From contig NZ_BATQ01000056.1 of assembly GCF_000739635.1 (NCBI RefSeq), positions 104,187-168,186 of the forward strand: a stretch of DNA of 64,000 bases, written 5' to 3'. A model generated the notes under the pieces. The model had not been told where the DNA came from, did not search any database, and worked only from the letters and a program-made list of their open reading frames with translations. Origin of the DNA: Verrucomicrobium sp. BvORR034 (GTDB lineage: Bacteria; Verrucomicrobiota; Verrucomicrobiia; Verrucomicrobiales; Verrucomicrobiaceae). Both the position numbers and the translations under genes were made by a program. Below, one piece after another: positions 50,859-60,224 of the stretch. How positions within the stretch are numbered: the stretch's first letter is position 1; every line of letters starts with the position of its first letter.

Positions 50859-50942
50859 AGTGAAAAGTGGAGAGTGAAAAGTAAAAAGTGGCGGGCAGCT
50901 CGTGCTGGACTTTTCACTTTTTACTCTTTTACTTTTCACTTC
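50857..50942. repeat. Long A/G-rich palindrome between DUF1501 and adenosyltransferase genes
   Basis: A purine arm (50857-50890, GAAGTGAAAAGTGGAGAGTG...) faces a pyrimidine arm (50909-50942, ...ACTTTTCACTTC) around an 18-base GC-rich centre. The arms are nearly complementary over ~34 bases with a few mismatches, so transcripts could fold into a long hairpin. It partly overlaps the DUF1501 stop and might act as a terminator or mRNA stabiliser. It is of the same style as the cas1-cas2 gap. Confidence 0.7.
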
Positions 50943-51005
50943 CTCGCGGCTTGAACTCATCGAGTGCGCCCAAGGTGTCCTGAACCGTCCACCCCGCCAC
51001 TTCCC

Positions 51006-51581
51006 ATGTCCATCACCACCCGCCGTGGAGACTCCGGAGAAACCGACCTTCTTTTTGGATGTCGTGTCAAAAAGAGCTATCCACGCATTGATGCGATTGG
51101 GTGTGTCGATGAACTGAATGCGGCTTTGGGGCTGTTGCGTGTCACGGGGAAGACGGACTATGCGACCCGTGAGGTGCACAAGATTCAGCTGACGCTCATC
51201 GCTCTGATGGGCGAACTGGCGACGCCACCTGGGGAGGAGGAGCGCTATGCGGCCAGCCATCCTCAGCGGGTGAACGCAGATTCCGTGGACTATCTGGATG
51301 CGCTGGTCAGCGATCTGGAGATGGCCGGGGCATTGAAGTTTCATGGCTGGGCGCTGCCTGGGGCTGCGGGATCGTTGGGTGGAGCTCATGCCGATGTGGC
51401 TCGCACGGTTTGCCGTCGGGCAGAACGCTGTGTGGTGCTGCTGGAGGGCACTCCTGAGGCCGTGCCAAATGCAGAGATTGTTCGCTACCTGAACCGTCTC
51501 TCAGATGTGCTGTGGCTGATCGCCCGGCTGGAAGAAAAAGGCAGCAGCGGCGCAGAAGCGGCTGCACCGGCCCAGGCCTGA
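51006..51581 (+). CDS. Cob(I)alamin adenosyltransferase, PduO/MMAB type
   Basis: A 191-residue enzyme that transfers adenosyl from ATP to cob(I)alamin, making adenosylcobalamin. Landmarks are SITTRRGDSGETDLLFGCRVKKSYPRIDAIGCVDELNAALG and the ARTVCRRAERCVVLL helix with LNRLSDVLWLIAR at the end. Length and motifs are typical of the PduO/MMAB class. The ATG at 51006 is preferred to one at 50964. The next gene starts three bases after its stop, so the two are probably coupled. B12-dependent enzymes are presumably encoded elsewhere. Confidence 0.92.
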   Translation: MSITTRRGDSGETDLLFGCRVKKSYPRIDAIGCVDELNAALGLLRVTGKTDYATREVHKIQLTLIALMGELATPPGEEERYAASHPQRVNADSVDYLDALVSDLEMAGALKFHGWALPGAAGSLGGAHADVARTVCRRAERCVVLLEGTPEAVPNAEIVRYLNRLSDVLWLIARLEEKGSSGAEAAAPAQA

Positions 51582-51583
51582 GC

Positions 51584-52300
51584 ATGATGTCCTCGCTTTC
51601 CTATTGGATCGATCAGGAAGCTGCCGAGGTCACACCAGATGTCGTGCAGTCGGTGGCGGACCGGGTATTCAGGAGCGATTTCCGTGAACCAGGATTCTGC
51701 GTGGTGGCATTCCCGCAAGGCACGGATTCTGTCGTGCTCCGTCAACTCATGGTCGCCTTGAAGGGGGCTCTTTCGAACCTCTATGAACATCGGTTTGGCG
51801 AGCGGCTGGAGTATGTCTCCATGGGACGGTTTGACCAGCAGAATACCACGCGGCTGCATCTGGATGGTGCACCAGCACGCTCGTTTCTGATGCTGGGTTA
51901 TGAGCCAACCACGGTGCGCAGCGAGTTTCACATTGCCGACTACAGCCGTTGTGCCGAGGGCAGGGGACTCACGCCGCTGGAATTTCTGGCGGCGCATAAC
52001 CCCATGATGTCTGGTCAGGAGTCGCTGCTCGCCGACGAGCTCACCCTTCTGCAAGACTGGCAGGAGCATCGGCCGCGCATCGTCGTGGTCAATAACTGCT
52101 CGACCGCTCCTGGAGCCCCTTGCCATACTCCGGGGGTGCTGCATGGGGCTCGCATTTTGGAGCCCGACCCGGAGGCGACGCGAGTCATCAATTCGACGAT
52201 GACTGTTCCCCAATCACTCGCCTCAGAAGGATCCCTATCCTCTGCCGTGGTACAGGCGTTTCTCCACACTCAGGAAATCGCGGGCGAAATCCGCCGCTGA
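51584..52300 (+). CDS. Unknown protein with possible 2OG-Fe(II) oxygenase-like motif
   Basis: A 238-residue soluble protein without confident family. It contains an HxD motif (His92-Leu-Asp94 in TRLHLDGAPARS), a downstream His187 (PGVLHGARI) and Arg200 (EATRVINSTMT), arranged as in Fe(II)/2-oxoglutarate dioxygenases; the fit is suggestive only. Two start codons lie together at 51584 and 51587. It overlaps in transcription with the adenosyltransferase gene, starting 3 bases after its stop. No substrate can be inferred. Confidence 0.5.
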   Translation: MMSSLSYWIDQEAAEVTPDVVQSVADRVFRSDFREPGFCVVAFPQGTDSVVLRQLMVALKGALSNLYEHRFGERLEYVSMGRFDQQNTTRLHLDGAPARSFLMLGYEPTTVRSEFHIADYSRCAEGRGLTPLEFLAAHNPMMSGQESLLADELTLLQDWQEHRPRIVVVNNCSTAPGAPCHTPGVLHGARILEPDPEATRVINSTMTVPQSLASEGSLSSAVVQAFLHTQEIAGEIRR

Positions 52301-52523
52301 AGCCCTTGTCACAGGACGAAGTACAACAGAATGAGATCTGGGTTGAGCTATTCCGTCGTCTCAGTGGTCAAAAAAGCTGGAGCCCCCGCCACGGGTGGGC
52401 CGCAAGTATGAACGTGGAGCGAGAAATCGAGAAACCAAAGTCCGGTGCTGAAAACTTGAAAGTTGAAACTGAAATTCTCCGAACCCGCTTCTATGGTGTT
52501 TTGCGCTTTCGCCACGCGCTCAC
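52301..52523. other. Intergenic region before the heptosyltransferase gene
   Basis: No gene was found in these 223 bases. A purine-rich, TGAAA-repeating stretch (about 52447-52478, CTGAAAACTTGAAAGTTGAAAC...) resembles one arm of the 50857-50942 palindrome, but no complementary arm is obvious. No clear promoter was assigned. Confidence 0.4.
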
Positions 52524-53564
52524 ATGTCTTCCGCACGATATCTTTTGATCCAGCTCAAGCGCATCGGTGACTTTATCCTCACCGCGCCCGCTGTGCAGGC
52601 CTTGCGGGCAGCGCGCCCCAATGCGGAGATTGTGCTGCTGGTGCCCATGCAGGTCACGGCCCTTGCTGAATGTGTGCCCGGGGTGGACAGGATCATCCCA
52701 TACCGATCAGGTAGGGCGAATCTGGAGACCTGGGGCTCGGCACTGGCCGGGGAGTGGGAGGCAGTGCTTGATTTCACCGGCACAGATCGCGCCGCGCTTA
52801 TCGTTCAGCTCTCCCGGGCCGTCCATCGGCTCGGGTATGCGAAGTTTGCCGGTCATCGGCTCCGTCGCATGGCCTATACCCACCTGAGCGAAGCTTCGGT
52901 GAGGGATCTGCACACCGTGGATTTTCACCTGGCACTGGTGAATGAACTCCTGGGCCAGTTGGGCGAGCATGCCCCTGACCCGGCGACGCATCCCGAGCCC
53001 GGCCCCTCCCTGATCACCGCTCACTCGCTGCGGGACGATATGCGGAGCCGGCTGGCAGACCTGGGCGTGCACCGCGATGCCCGCTACGCCATCATCCACC
53101 CGGGAACCGCCCGGGAGGAAAAGTTCTGGCTGGATGATCGCTGGGCCGAAGTGGCGGCCCATCTGCATGACCGCCACGGCCTGCATGTGCTGCTGACCGG
53201 TTCGGGTGACGGTTTGGAAAAGAGCCATCTGGAGCGTTTGAAAACCGCCCTCCGCACTCCCGTCGTGGACCTCACCGGCAGCTGCTCGCTCATGGAAATG
53301 GCAGCTCTCATCGCCGGAAGCCAGATGATTGTGGGGGTGGATAGCATGGCCATGCACCTGGCAGCCCTCCAACTCCGGCCTCAAGTGGCCTTGTTTGGTC
53401 CGACCAATCCCTTCCACTGGCGCGCACGCCATGAGCGCTCAGTGGTGCTCACTCCGGCTGGGGAATTACCTCAGAAAGTGTTCAAGCCGAAGGCCAAAGG
53501 GGGCGAGATGGCAGCGATTCCCACCCGGGCGGTGCTTCAGGCGGTGGACGCGCTTATCTCTTGA
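52524..53564 (+). CDS. Glycosyltransferase family 9 (heptosyltransferase-like)
   Basis: A 346-residue cytosolic glycosyltransferase of the GT9 family, which transfers heptose from ADP-heptose to lipopolysaccharide core. Motifs are LLIQLKRIGDFILTAPAVQALRAARPNAEIVLLVP at the N-terminus, IIHPGTAREEKFWLDDRWAEVAAHL and VGVDSMAMHLAALQLRPQVALFGPTNPFHW in the nucleotide-sugar-binding C-terminal domain. Donor and acceptor are inferred from the family. It lies upstream of the MsbA-like ABC transporter (68-base gap), consistent with a lipopolysaccharide assembly role. Confidence 0.9.
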   Translation: MSSARYLLIQLKRIGDFILTAPAVQALRAARPNAEIVLLVPMQVTALAECVPGVDRIIPYRSGRANLETWGSALAGEWEAVLDFTGTDRAALIVQLSRAVHRLGYAKFAGHRLRRMAYTHLSEASVRDLHTVDFHLALVNELLGQLGEHAPDPATHPEPGPSLITAHSLRDDMRSRLADLGVHRDARYAIIHPGTAREEKFWLDDRWAEVAAHLHDRHGLHVLLTGSGDGLEKSHLERLKTALRTPVVDLTGSCSLMEMAALIAGSQMIVGVDSMAMHLAALQLRPQVALFGPTNPFHWRARHERSVVLTPAGELPQKVFKPKAKGGEMAAIPTRAVLQAVDALIS

Positions 53565-53632
53565 TTCCGTGGAGGGAGGGGCGATGCTCACCTCCCTGGC
53601 TCCCCGGAGGCAGTGAGACTGTAATTTCCCCG

Positions 53633-55765
53633 ATGTCCGATTCTCACAAGATCAGCCGCAAACAGCTTTCCCAAATGAGCACACGCGAAGTGATTCGCGT
53701 GGCGACCAAGGCGTACGGCAAGCTTTTCAGCTACATGAAGCCCTACCGCGGGCGTTTCGTGGCTGGAGCCTTCTTCGGGATCATTTCTGGCTTGTTCAAT
53801 GCCGTGATGATTATTGGGTTCCAAATCATCTTCTCTGTGGTGCTGCCCGGAGAGGCGATGGAGAAGCCCCATATTCCCTTCGTTGGCCAGGTGGATCCTG
53901 CCAAGTGGGTCAGCCACTGGTTCCCAGACAAGGTGGACGGTTCCCAGCCCAATATTGAGATGCTGGCCGCTACGGGGCTGCCCATCATGGTGGGAGTGCC
54001 GGAAGAGCAGCCCCAGGAGATCCCTCTCATCGTCTTCTTCGCCGCGCTCATCCCGCTGCTCATCTTTGTGCGGGGCATGCTGACTTACTTCTCCAACTAC
54101 TGCCTGATGTGGGTGGGGAACCGGGTGCTCTACGATCTGCGAAACGAGGTGTTTGCCTCGCTGCTGAGACAGTCATTGAGCTTCTACACCAATGCGAAGG
54201 TGGGAGACCTCATTCAGGTGGTGTTTAACCAGGCACGAGTGGCCCAGCAGAACGTCGTCACGCTTTCGCAGGATCTGGTGCAGCGTCCGGCGGCCATCCT
54301 GGCCATCTTTGCCGCGCTGCTCTACTACGACTGGTTCTTCACCGTTGCCTCCCTCATTGTGTTCCCCCTCTGCATCGGCCCCGTGATGGCAGTCGGGCGC
54401 AAGGTCCGCAAGGCCGGTGCCAAGGAAGAGGAAGAGGCTGGCATGCTCATGGTCACCATGCACGAGACCTTTGCCGGCATCCGTGTGGTGAAGTCCCATG
54501 CCCGCGAGGATTATGAAATGTCCAAATTCAAGCGTGCAGCGACACGCATGCAGGAGCTGATCATCCGCTGGACGAAGGCATTGGAAATCGTGGGGCCCAT
54601 TGTGGAGACCACCGCTTCCCTGGGGCTTGCCGCAGGCCTGGTTTATGCCTCCCAGCGTGGCATGGGTGCCAAGGAGTTCCTCGTCATCGCCATGGCGTTG
54701 ACCCAGATCTATCCGCATGCCAAGGCCCTCAGCCGCATCCAGTTGCTCATGCAGAAGACGGTGGTGGCCACGAGCAGCCTCTTCGAAATCATGGAGATGG
54801 AGCCTGACATCAAGGATTCTCCAGATGCCAAGAAGCTCAAGAACGCCAAGGGCGCCCTGAGTTTCCAGGACGTCTCCTTCACCTACCGACCGAAGGAGAA
54901 GAAGGCCTCTCCTTACGCCTATGTTCCGACCCCCGAGGAGGTTGCGAAGAAGAAAAAGAAGAAGAAGACCAAGCTCCACAAGACCAAGGAAGGGGAACTG
55001 CAGCCTGCTGTGCAGGGGGTGACCCTCGAGATGGAGCCAGGAAGTTTCTATGCCCTGGTTGGCCCGAGTGGGGCGGGCAAAAGTACGCTCTTCTCTCTGC
55101 TGCTGCGTTTCTATGACCCTGAGACGGGGGCGATTCTGATCGATGGGCAAGACCTGCGGTCGGTGACGCAGCAGTCTCTCCGCAATCACATCAGCGTCGT
55201 GAGCCAGGATACCTTCCTCTTCCACGATACCATTGAGGCCAACATTCGCTATGGGCGTCTCAATGCGACCGACTCCGAGATCATTGAGGCAGCCAAGAAG
55301 GCCCACGTGCACGACTTCGTGCAGGATCAGGAGCACGGCTATCACACCATTGTGGGTGACAGTGGGAACAAGCTTTCCGGGGGTCAGAAGCAGCGCATCT
55401 CGATTGCCCGTGCAATTCTCCGCAATGCGCCGATCCTGTTGCTGGATGAAGCCATGTCCGCTCTGGACACGGAGAGCGAGAAAATCATTCAGGAGGCCAT
55501 CGAAACCTTGTCCAAAGGCAAGACCGTTATCGCCATCGCCCACCGCCTCTCCACCGTGCTGGAGGCTGACAAGATCGTGGTCATGGACAAGGGCCATGTG
55601 CTGGATGTGGGGCCGCACCACGACCTCCTCCAGCGCTGCGAGCTCTATCAGCGTCTCTATCACCTGCAGTTCCGCAGTGGCAACGTGGACCCCAGCCATG
55701 CGGTGGAAGATGTGAACCTGGACGAGCCCTACGAAAGTGACGTTCTGGAAGCGGCGGTAAACTGA
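53633..55765 (+). CDS. MsbA-like ABC exporter with lysine-rich insertion in the ATPase domain
   Basis: A 710-residue fused membrane/ATPase exporter of the MsbA/type-IV ABC group. The transmembrane domain (residues ~30-390) has about six helices. The ATPase has Walker A GPSGAGKS, signature LSGGQKQR and Walker B ILLLDEAMS, followed by AHRLSTVL. Between FQDVSFTYRPKEKK and the rest of the domain a Lys-rich insertion (residues ~430-455, including a run of seven Lys) is present; MsbA lacks it. It probably flips lipid A-core or another lipid. The next terminator is at 55829-55866. The ATG at 53633 is preferred over 53561, which would add 24 odd residues. Confidence 0.92.
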   Translation: MSDSHKISRKQLSQMSTREVIRVATKAYGKLFSYMKPYRGRFVAGAFFGIISGLFNAVMIIGFQIIFSVVLPGEAMEKPHIPFVGQVDPAKWVSHWFPDKVDGSQPNIEMLAATGLPIMVGVPEEQPQEIPLIVFFAALIPLLIFVRGMLTYFSNYCLMWVGNRVLYDLRNEVFASLLRQSLSFYTNAKVGDLIQVVFNQARVAQQNVVTLSQDLVQRPAAILAIFAALLYYDWFFTVASLIVFPLCIGPVMAVGRKVRKAGAKEEEEAGMLMVTMHETFAGIRVVKSHAREDYEMSKFKRAATRMQELIIRWTKALEIVGPIVETTASLGLAAGLVYASQRGMGAKEFLVIAMALTQIYPHAKALSRIQLLMQKTVVATSSLFEIMEMEPDIKDSPDAKKLKNAKGALSFQDVSFTYRPKEKKASPYAYVPTPEEVAKKKKKKKTKLHKTKEGELQPAVQGVTLEMEPGSFYALVGPSGAGKSTLFSLLLRFYDPETGAILIDGQDLRSVTQQSLRNHISVVSQDTFLFHDTIEANIRYGRLNATDSEIIEAAKKAHVHDFVQDQEHGYHTIVGDSGNKLSGGQKQRISIARAILRNAPILLLDEAMSALDTESEKIIQEAIETLSKGKTVIAIAHRLSTVLEADKIVVMDKGHVLDVGPHHDLLQRCELYQRLYHLQFRSGNVDPSHAVEDVNLDEPYESDVLEAAVN

Positions 55766-56105
55766 TCCTGCCTGGCGGGCGTCCCTTTGGGGGAGTCCCC
55801 GGGGCGGCCAATTTCTTTGTCCCAATCGGGGCGACGGGTGCCATTGAAGCTCTCGTCGCCCTTTTTCATGCCCGCGCACCGGGTTGGGAAAATGGCTGGA
55901 GGCTTGTCCTCCTTCAGAGTCATTCTCTCCATGTGTGCAGGAAATTCCAGTCCCAGAGCCGTCATTCACTCCATTACCTGTGAGCCTTGCTCAGGGATGA
56001 TGCAGCGTGGCTCTGTGTTGCCTCTCTGGAATCAACTGAACAAATAATGCCGCAAACTCCGTAAAATGTGTCCGGCAAGTGCCGGAGTTTTCCTTACTCA
56101 AGTTC
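55766..56105. other. Intergenic region between ABC exporter and the SGNH-dehydrogenase gene
   Basis: A 340-base gap with a terminator at 55829-55866. Close to the next gene, TCCGGCA-AG-TGCCGGA (56071-56086) forms a tight stem followed by GTTTT, 20 bases before the ATG at 56106; it could be an attenuator-like element or a weak terminator. No promoter was assigned, and no additional gene is convincing. Confidence 0.5.
55829..55866 (+). terminator. Rho-independent terminator after the ABC exporter
   Basis: GGGCGACGGG (55829-55838) and CTCGTCGCCC (55852-55861) form a near-perfect 10-bp stem, followed by TTTTT (55862-55866). It is 63 bases past the stop codon. Confidence 0.75.
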
Positions 56106-59100
56106 ATGAAACCCACGTTGTTCACCACACTGCTCACCCTGGCGATGGTAGGAGGGCTTCATGCCCAGGCACCCGCCCGGCTGGATCTCAAGCCCGGCGA
56201 TCACATCAGCATCCTCGGCAATACGCTCGCAGATCGCATGCAGCATTTCGGCTGGCTCGAGACGCTGATTTACAGCCGGTTCAAGGAGGACAACCTCGTG
56301 GTGCGCAATCTCTCTTTCGGTGGCGATGAGGTGAACACCTGGCACCGGGTGGACAACTTTGGCACACGGGATGAGTGGCTGGGCAAAACGGGCACGGATG
56401 TGATCCTGGCTTTCTACGGCTTCAACGAGTCATTCAAAGGGTATGAAGGCATTGATGCCTTCAAGAAGAACCTGGAGAAGTTCCTCAAGGATGCCAAGGC
56501 TCAGAACTACAGCGGCAAAGGCGCGCCGCGGATTGTGCTGGTATCTCCCATCGCTGCAGAGAAGCAGACAGATCCCAACGTGCCTGATCCAGGCGAAAAC
56601 AATACGAACATTCAGAACTACACTGCAGCCATGTCCGAAGTGGCGGCTGCGGAAGGCGTCCAGTTCGTGGATCTCTACAAAATCTCCCAGAAGCTCTATG
56701 CAGAGTCCAAGACCCCGCTGACGTTCAATGGCATCCACCTCAAGGACGAGGGATACAAGGCGCTGGCCCCGGCGTTCTTCGAGGCGCTCTTTGGAGAAAA
56801 AGCTCCTTCTTTGGACGGACTGGAAAAGCTGCGCGCCGCCGTGGTGGACCGCAATGAAGCCTGGCACAATCGCTACCGCACGGTGGACGGCTACAACGTG
56901 TATGGCGGCCGTTCCGCCCTGGCCTACCAGCCGGGCAAAGGCGGGTTCGTCAGTGATCGCAATGCCCCGGCCCCCTACGTCTCCAACTACAAGGTGATGC
57001 AGGAGGAGATGACGGCGCGTGATGTCATGACCGCAAACCGCGACAAGGTCATCTGGTCGCTCGCCAAGGGCAAGGACGCGAAGGTGGACGACTCCAACCT
57101 GCCGGCCGTAACTCCGGTGGAGACCAACAAGCCCGGCGATCTGCCGGACGGCAAGCACACCTTCCTGAGCGGTGAGGAATCGATCAGCAAGATGAAGATG
57201 CCTCCGGGCATCAAGGTGCAGCTCTTTGCGGACGAAAAGATGTTCCCGGAGCTGATCAAGCCCGTGCAGATGGCCTTCGACACCAAAGGTCGTCTCTGGG
57301 TGGCCGTCTGGCCGAACTACCCTGAGCGGACGCCCACCAGCACGAAGGGGGACAGCCTGCTCGTCTTTGAAGACACCAACAACGATGGCAAGGCGGACAA
57401 GTGCACGCCCTTCCTGGACAATCTGAACTGCCCCACGGGGTTCCAGTTCTACAAAGACGGCGTTCTGGTGATGAAGTCTCCGGATCTGCTCTTCGTCCGT
57501 GACACGGACGGTGACGGCCGCGGCGACAAGACGGAGCGTGTGCTCACAGGCCTCTGCGCCTCCGACTCGCACCACGAAACCAACTCCATGTGCTATGAGC
57601 CCGGCGGTGCGGTGTACTGCTCCGACGGTGTGTTCCACCGTACCCAGCTTGAGACCGCCGCCGGTCCGGTACGCAATACAGATGGGGCCATCTATCGCTA
57701 CGAACCCCAGACTGGGAAGTTCGAACGCTACGCCGCCTACGGCTTTGCCAACCCACATGGTCGCGTGTTCGACTACTGGGGCAACGACATCATCACGGAC
57801 GCCACCGGGAACGCCAACTACTATGGCCCCGGCTTCAGCGGCTTCCTGAGCGAAGGCAAACACTCCAACTACCAGCAGTTCTGGAACCGCCCGTCCCGCC
57901 CCTGCGCTGGCACGACCATCCTGAGCAGCCGCCATTTTCCCGAGGGCTTCAAGGATAATTTCCTGAACCTCAACGTCATCAGCATCCAGGGCATCTTCCG
58001 TGTGAAGGTGACCGAGGAAGGCTCCGGTTTCAAGGGCGAGAACATCGAATACGACTGGAACGGTGAGAAGCTCACCACGCTGGTGGAGACCTCCCCGAAG
58101 GACAACGAGAAGTTCCGCCCCAGTGCGGCGGCCGTGGCCCCGGACGGCTCCCTGTTCTTCAGTGACTGGAGCAACTCGATCATTGGTCACATGCAGCACC
58201 ACCTGCGTGACCCCAACCGCGACAACATTCACGGCCGCATCTACCGTGTGACCTACGAAGGCCGTCCGTTGCTGGAGCCCAAGAAGATCGACGGCGAGCC
58301 AGTGGAGAAGCTGCTTGACCTCCTCAAGGAGCCGGAGAACGACGTGCGCACCCGTACAAAGATCGAGCTGCACAAACACGCCACGGCAGACGTCATCGCT
58401 GCGACCCAAAAGTGGATGAAGCAGTTTGACCCCAACAAAGTGGAGGATGCCCACCACATCCTTGAAGGTCTGTGGGTCCATCAGTGGCACAATGTGGTGA
58501 ACCCAGAATTGATCGCCACCGTGTTGAAGTCCCCAGAGCCCCGGGCGCGTGCCCAGGCCGTACGCGTCGTGTGCTATCAGCGCGATCGACTTCCGAACGC
58601 TCTGGCGCTGCTCAAGACCGCTGCCAACGACCCCAGCCCCCGCGTGCGGCTGGAAGCGGTGCGTGCCGCCAGCTTCTTCAATGGTCCGGACGTTCCCAAG
58701 GCACTTGAAGTCGCCTATGAGGTCCTCAAGTACGACACCGACTACTACCTCGACTACTGCTTGAAGGAGACCCTCCGCCAGCTGCAGTCGCTCTCCAAGG
58801 AGAAGGTGTTGCCAGCAGAGCCTGCGGTGCTTGCCGCCCTCATCACCCGCATGGATGACAAGGAGCTCGACGCCCAGCCTGCGGTGGAAGCGGTGCTGGT
58901 GGCGAAGCTTCAGCGCAAAAGCTACGACCTCGCCAAGCGCGACCGGTTCCTGAAGGAGCTGGCCCGCCTCCGTGATACAGATCCGGTGACAGAACTCGTC
59001 ACGGCGATCAAGACCCTGGACGGCAAGGATGGTGCAGACGCGGCGGTCGCGACCGAGCTCGGCAAAATGTTGGTGGGCACTCCGGCAGCCCGATTGGAAA

Positions 59101-60116
59101 AAGTGATCCCGCAGGTCACGGAGCTTGCCAAAAGCGCGCGCATGCCGGCCGTCAGCCGTGCTGCGTGGGCGACCCTGATCATGAAGGATCGCAAAGCAGA
59201 TGATGTCTGGGCTGCCTCGGCTGACTCAAAGTCACGCCTCGCGGTGGTCTCTGGCCTTGCTCTGGTGACGGATCCCGCGGTGCGTGCCGCATTCTACCCG
59301 CAACTCACCGCTCTGCTGGCCGATGCCAAAACCGAAGGTCCGGTGCGCAAGGCGGCCATTCTGGCCCTCCCTTTGACGGCGGCTCAGAATGCTGAGGCGG
59401 GCTTCAAGGTGCTGGCCAACGAGTTGAAGGAAGGTCGTGAACGCGCGGCGGTGGCGGGTGCGATGATGCAACTGCCCCGGACCAGCTGGGACAAGGCTGC
59501 TGCTGGGGATCTCGCCCAAGGCGTGCTTAACTATGCGAAATCGGTGGATGCCAAACGGCGCGCAGATCAGGACTTCGTGGAGCTGAACCAGCTCGGCATG
59601 GAGCTGGCTTCGCTCGCGGGGAACAGCGGTTTGCGCAAAGAACTGCGCAGCCTCGGTGTGAGCGTGTTCGTCATCAAGACGGTGCACGAGCAGCTTCGCT
59701 TCGACACCCAGCGCATCGTGGTGGAGAAGGGCAAGCCGTTCGAGATCCTCTTTGAGAACACGGACGTGATGCCTCACAACCTGGTGGTGGTGGAGCCGGA
59801 TCAGCACCTGAACATCGGCATGGCTGCCATGACGATGTCCCCGAACGACAAAGACAAGAAGGGGCGCGCGTATCTGCCGAAAGACTTCAAAGTCCTGGAC
59901 GCCACTCACATGCTGGAACCCGGTCAGAAGGAGAAGCTGCAGCTGAAGGCTCCTGACAAGGAAGGCAACTATGAGTTCGTCTGCACCTTCCCCGGCCATG
60001 CCATGATCATGTGGGGCCAGGTGGTGGTGACTGGAGACGTGGAAGGCTATCTTCAGGCCAATCCCGTGCCTCATCTGCCGATGGCCACCATGCCCGCGGC
60101 ACCTCCTGTGAAGTAA
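56106..60116 (+). CDS. SGNH-like, PVC-type dehydrogenase, HEAT-repeat and cupredoxin fusion
   Basis: A 1336-residue exported protein (signal peptide to ~22, VGGLHAQ). Residues ~30-240 are an SGNH/GDSL-hydrolase-like domain, but the nucleophile block reads ILGNTLADRMQH and the catalytic Asp-His block reads NGIHL, so the catalytic Ser and Asp appear lost. Residues ~350-720 form a PVC-type membrane-bound dehydrogenase beta-propeller (TIGR02604 as I recall), followed by HEAT-like repeats. The end is a cupredoxin with copper ligands in MPHNLVVV and CTFPGHAMIM. Most such proteins end in a CxxCH heme domain; here a copper domain takes its place and no CxxCH is visible. A periplasmic redox enzyme is likely; substrate unknown. 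Confidence 0.85.
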   Translation: MKPTLFTTLLTLAMVGGLHAQAPARLDLKPGDHISILGNTLADRMQHFGWLETLIYSRFKEDNLVVRNLSFGGDEVNTWHRVDNFGTRDEWLGKTGTDVILAFYGFNESFKGYEGIDAFKKNLEKFLKDAKAQNYSGKGAPRIVLVSPIAAEKQTDPNVPDPGENNTNIQNYTAAMSEVAAAEGVQFVDLYKISQKLYAESKTPLTFNGIHLKDEGYKALAPAFFEALFGEKAPSLDGLEKLRAAVVDRNEAWHNRYRTVDGYNVYGGRSALAYQPGKGGFVSDRNAPAPYVSNYKVMQEEMTARDVMTANRDKVIWSLAKGKDAKVDDSNLPAVTPVETNKPGDLPDGKHTFLSGEESISKMKMPPGIKVQLFADEKMFPELIKPVQMAFDTKGRLWVAVWPNYPERTPTSTKGDSLLVFEDTNNDGKADKCTPFLDNLNCPTGFQFYKDGVLVMKSPDLLFVRDTDGDGRGDKTERVLTGLCASDSHHETNSMCYEPGGAVYCSDGVFHRTQLETAAGPVRNTDGAIYRYEPQTGKFERYAAYGFANPHGRVFDYWGNDIITDATGNANYYGPGFSGFLSEGKHSNYQQFWNRPSRPCAGTTILSSRHFPEGFKDNFLNLNVISIQGIFRVKVTEEGSGFKGENIEYDWNGEKLTTLVETSPKDNEKFRPSAAAVAPDGSLFFSDWSNSIIGHMQHHLRDPNRDNIHGRIYRVTYEGRPLLEPKKIDGEPVEKLLDLLKEPENDVRTRTKIELHKHATADVIAATQKWMKQFDPNKVEDAHHILEGLWVHQWHNVVNPELIATVLKSPEPRARAQAVRVVCYQRDRLPNALALLKTAANDPSPRVRLEAVRAASFFNGPDVPKALEVAYEVLKYDTDYYLDYCLKETLRQLQSLSKEKVLPAEPAVLAALITRMDDKELDAQPAVEAVLVAKLQRKSYDLAKRDRFLKELARLRDTDPVTELVTAIKTLDGKDGADAAVATELGKMLVGTPAARLEKVIPQVTELAKSARMPAVSRAAWATLIMKDRKADDVWAASADSKSRLAVVSGLALVTDPAVRAAFYPQLTALLADAKTEGPVRKAAILALPLTAAQNAEAGFKVLANELKEGRERAAVAGAMMQLPRTSWDKAAAGDLAQGVLNYAKSVDAKRRADQDFVELNQLGMELASLAGNSGLRKELRSLGVSVFVIKTVHEQLRFDTQRIVVEKGKPFEILFENTDVMPHNLVVVEPDQHLNIGMAAMTMSPNDKDKKGRAYLPKDFKVLDATHMLEPGQKEKLQLKAPDKEGNYEFVCTFPGHAMIMWGQVVVTGDVEGYLQANPVPHLPMATMPAAPPVK

Positions 60117-60149
60117 CTCAGGTCGTCAAGGCGATCAGTCGATCACACG

Positions 60150-60198
60150 CAAGGGGGAGGAGATGGCTGCGGCCGTTTCCTCCCCCCTTGTCATTTTT
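60150..60198 (+). terminator. Terminator after the dehydrogenase/cupredoxin gene
   Basis: CAAGGGGGAGGA (60150-60161) pairs with the pyrimidine arm TCCTCCCCCCTTG (60178-60190), one C apart, around a GC-rich loop, and a T-run (60194-60198) follows. It is 33 bases past the stop codon. Confidence 0.7.
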
Positions 60199-60224
60199 CG
60201 CGGTTTCAGGTAGACCTCTTGACT

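Noticed and set aside
56430..58490. 686-codon minus-strand ORF inside the dehydrogenase gene
   Set aside because: Antisense shadow created by the biased codon use of the true gene; Val/His-rich with no recognisable domain.
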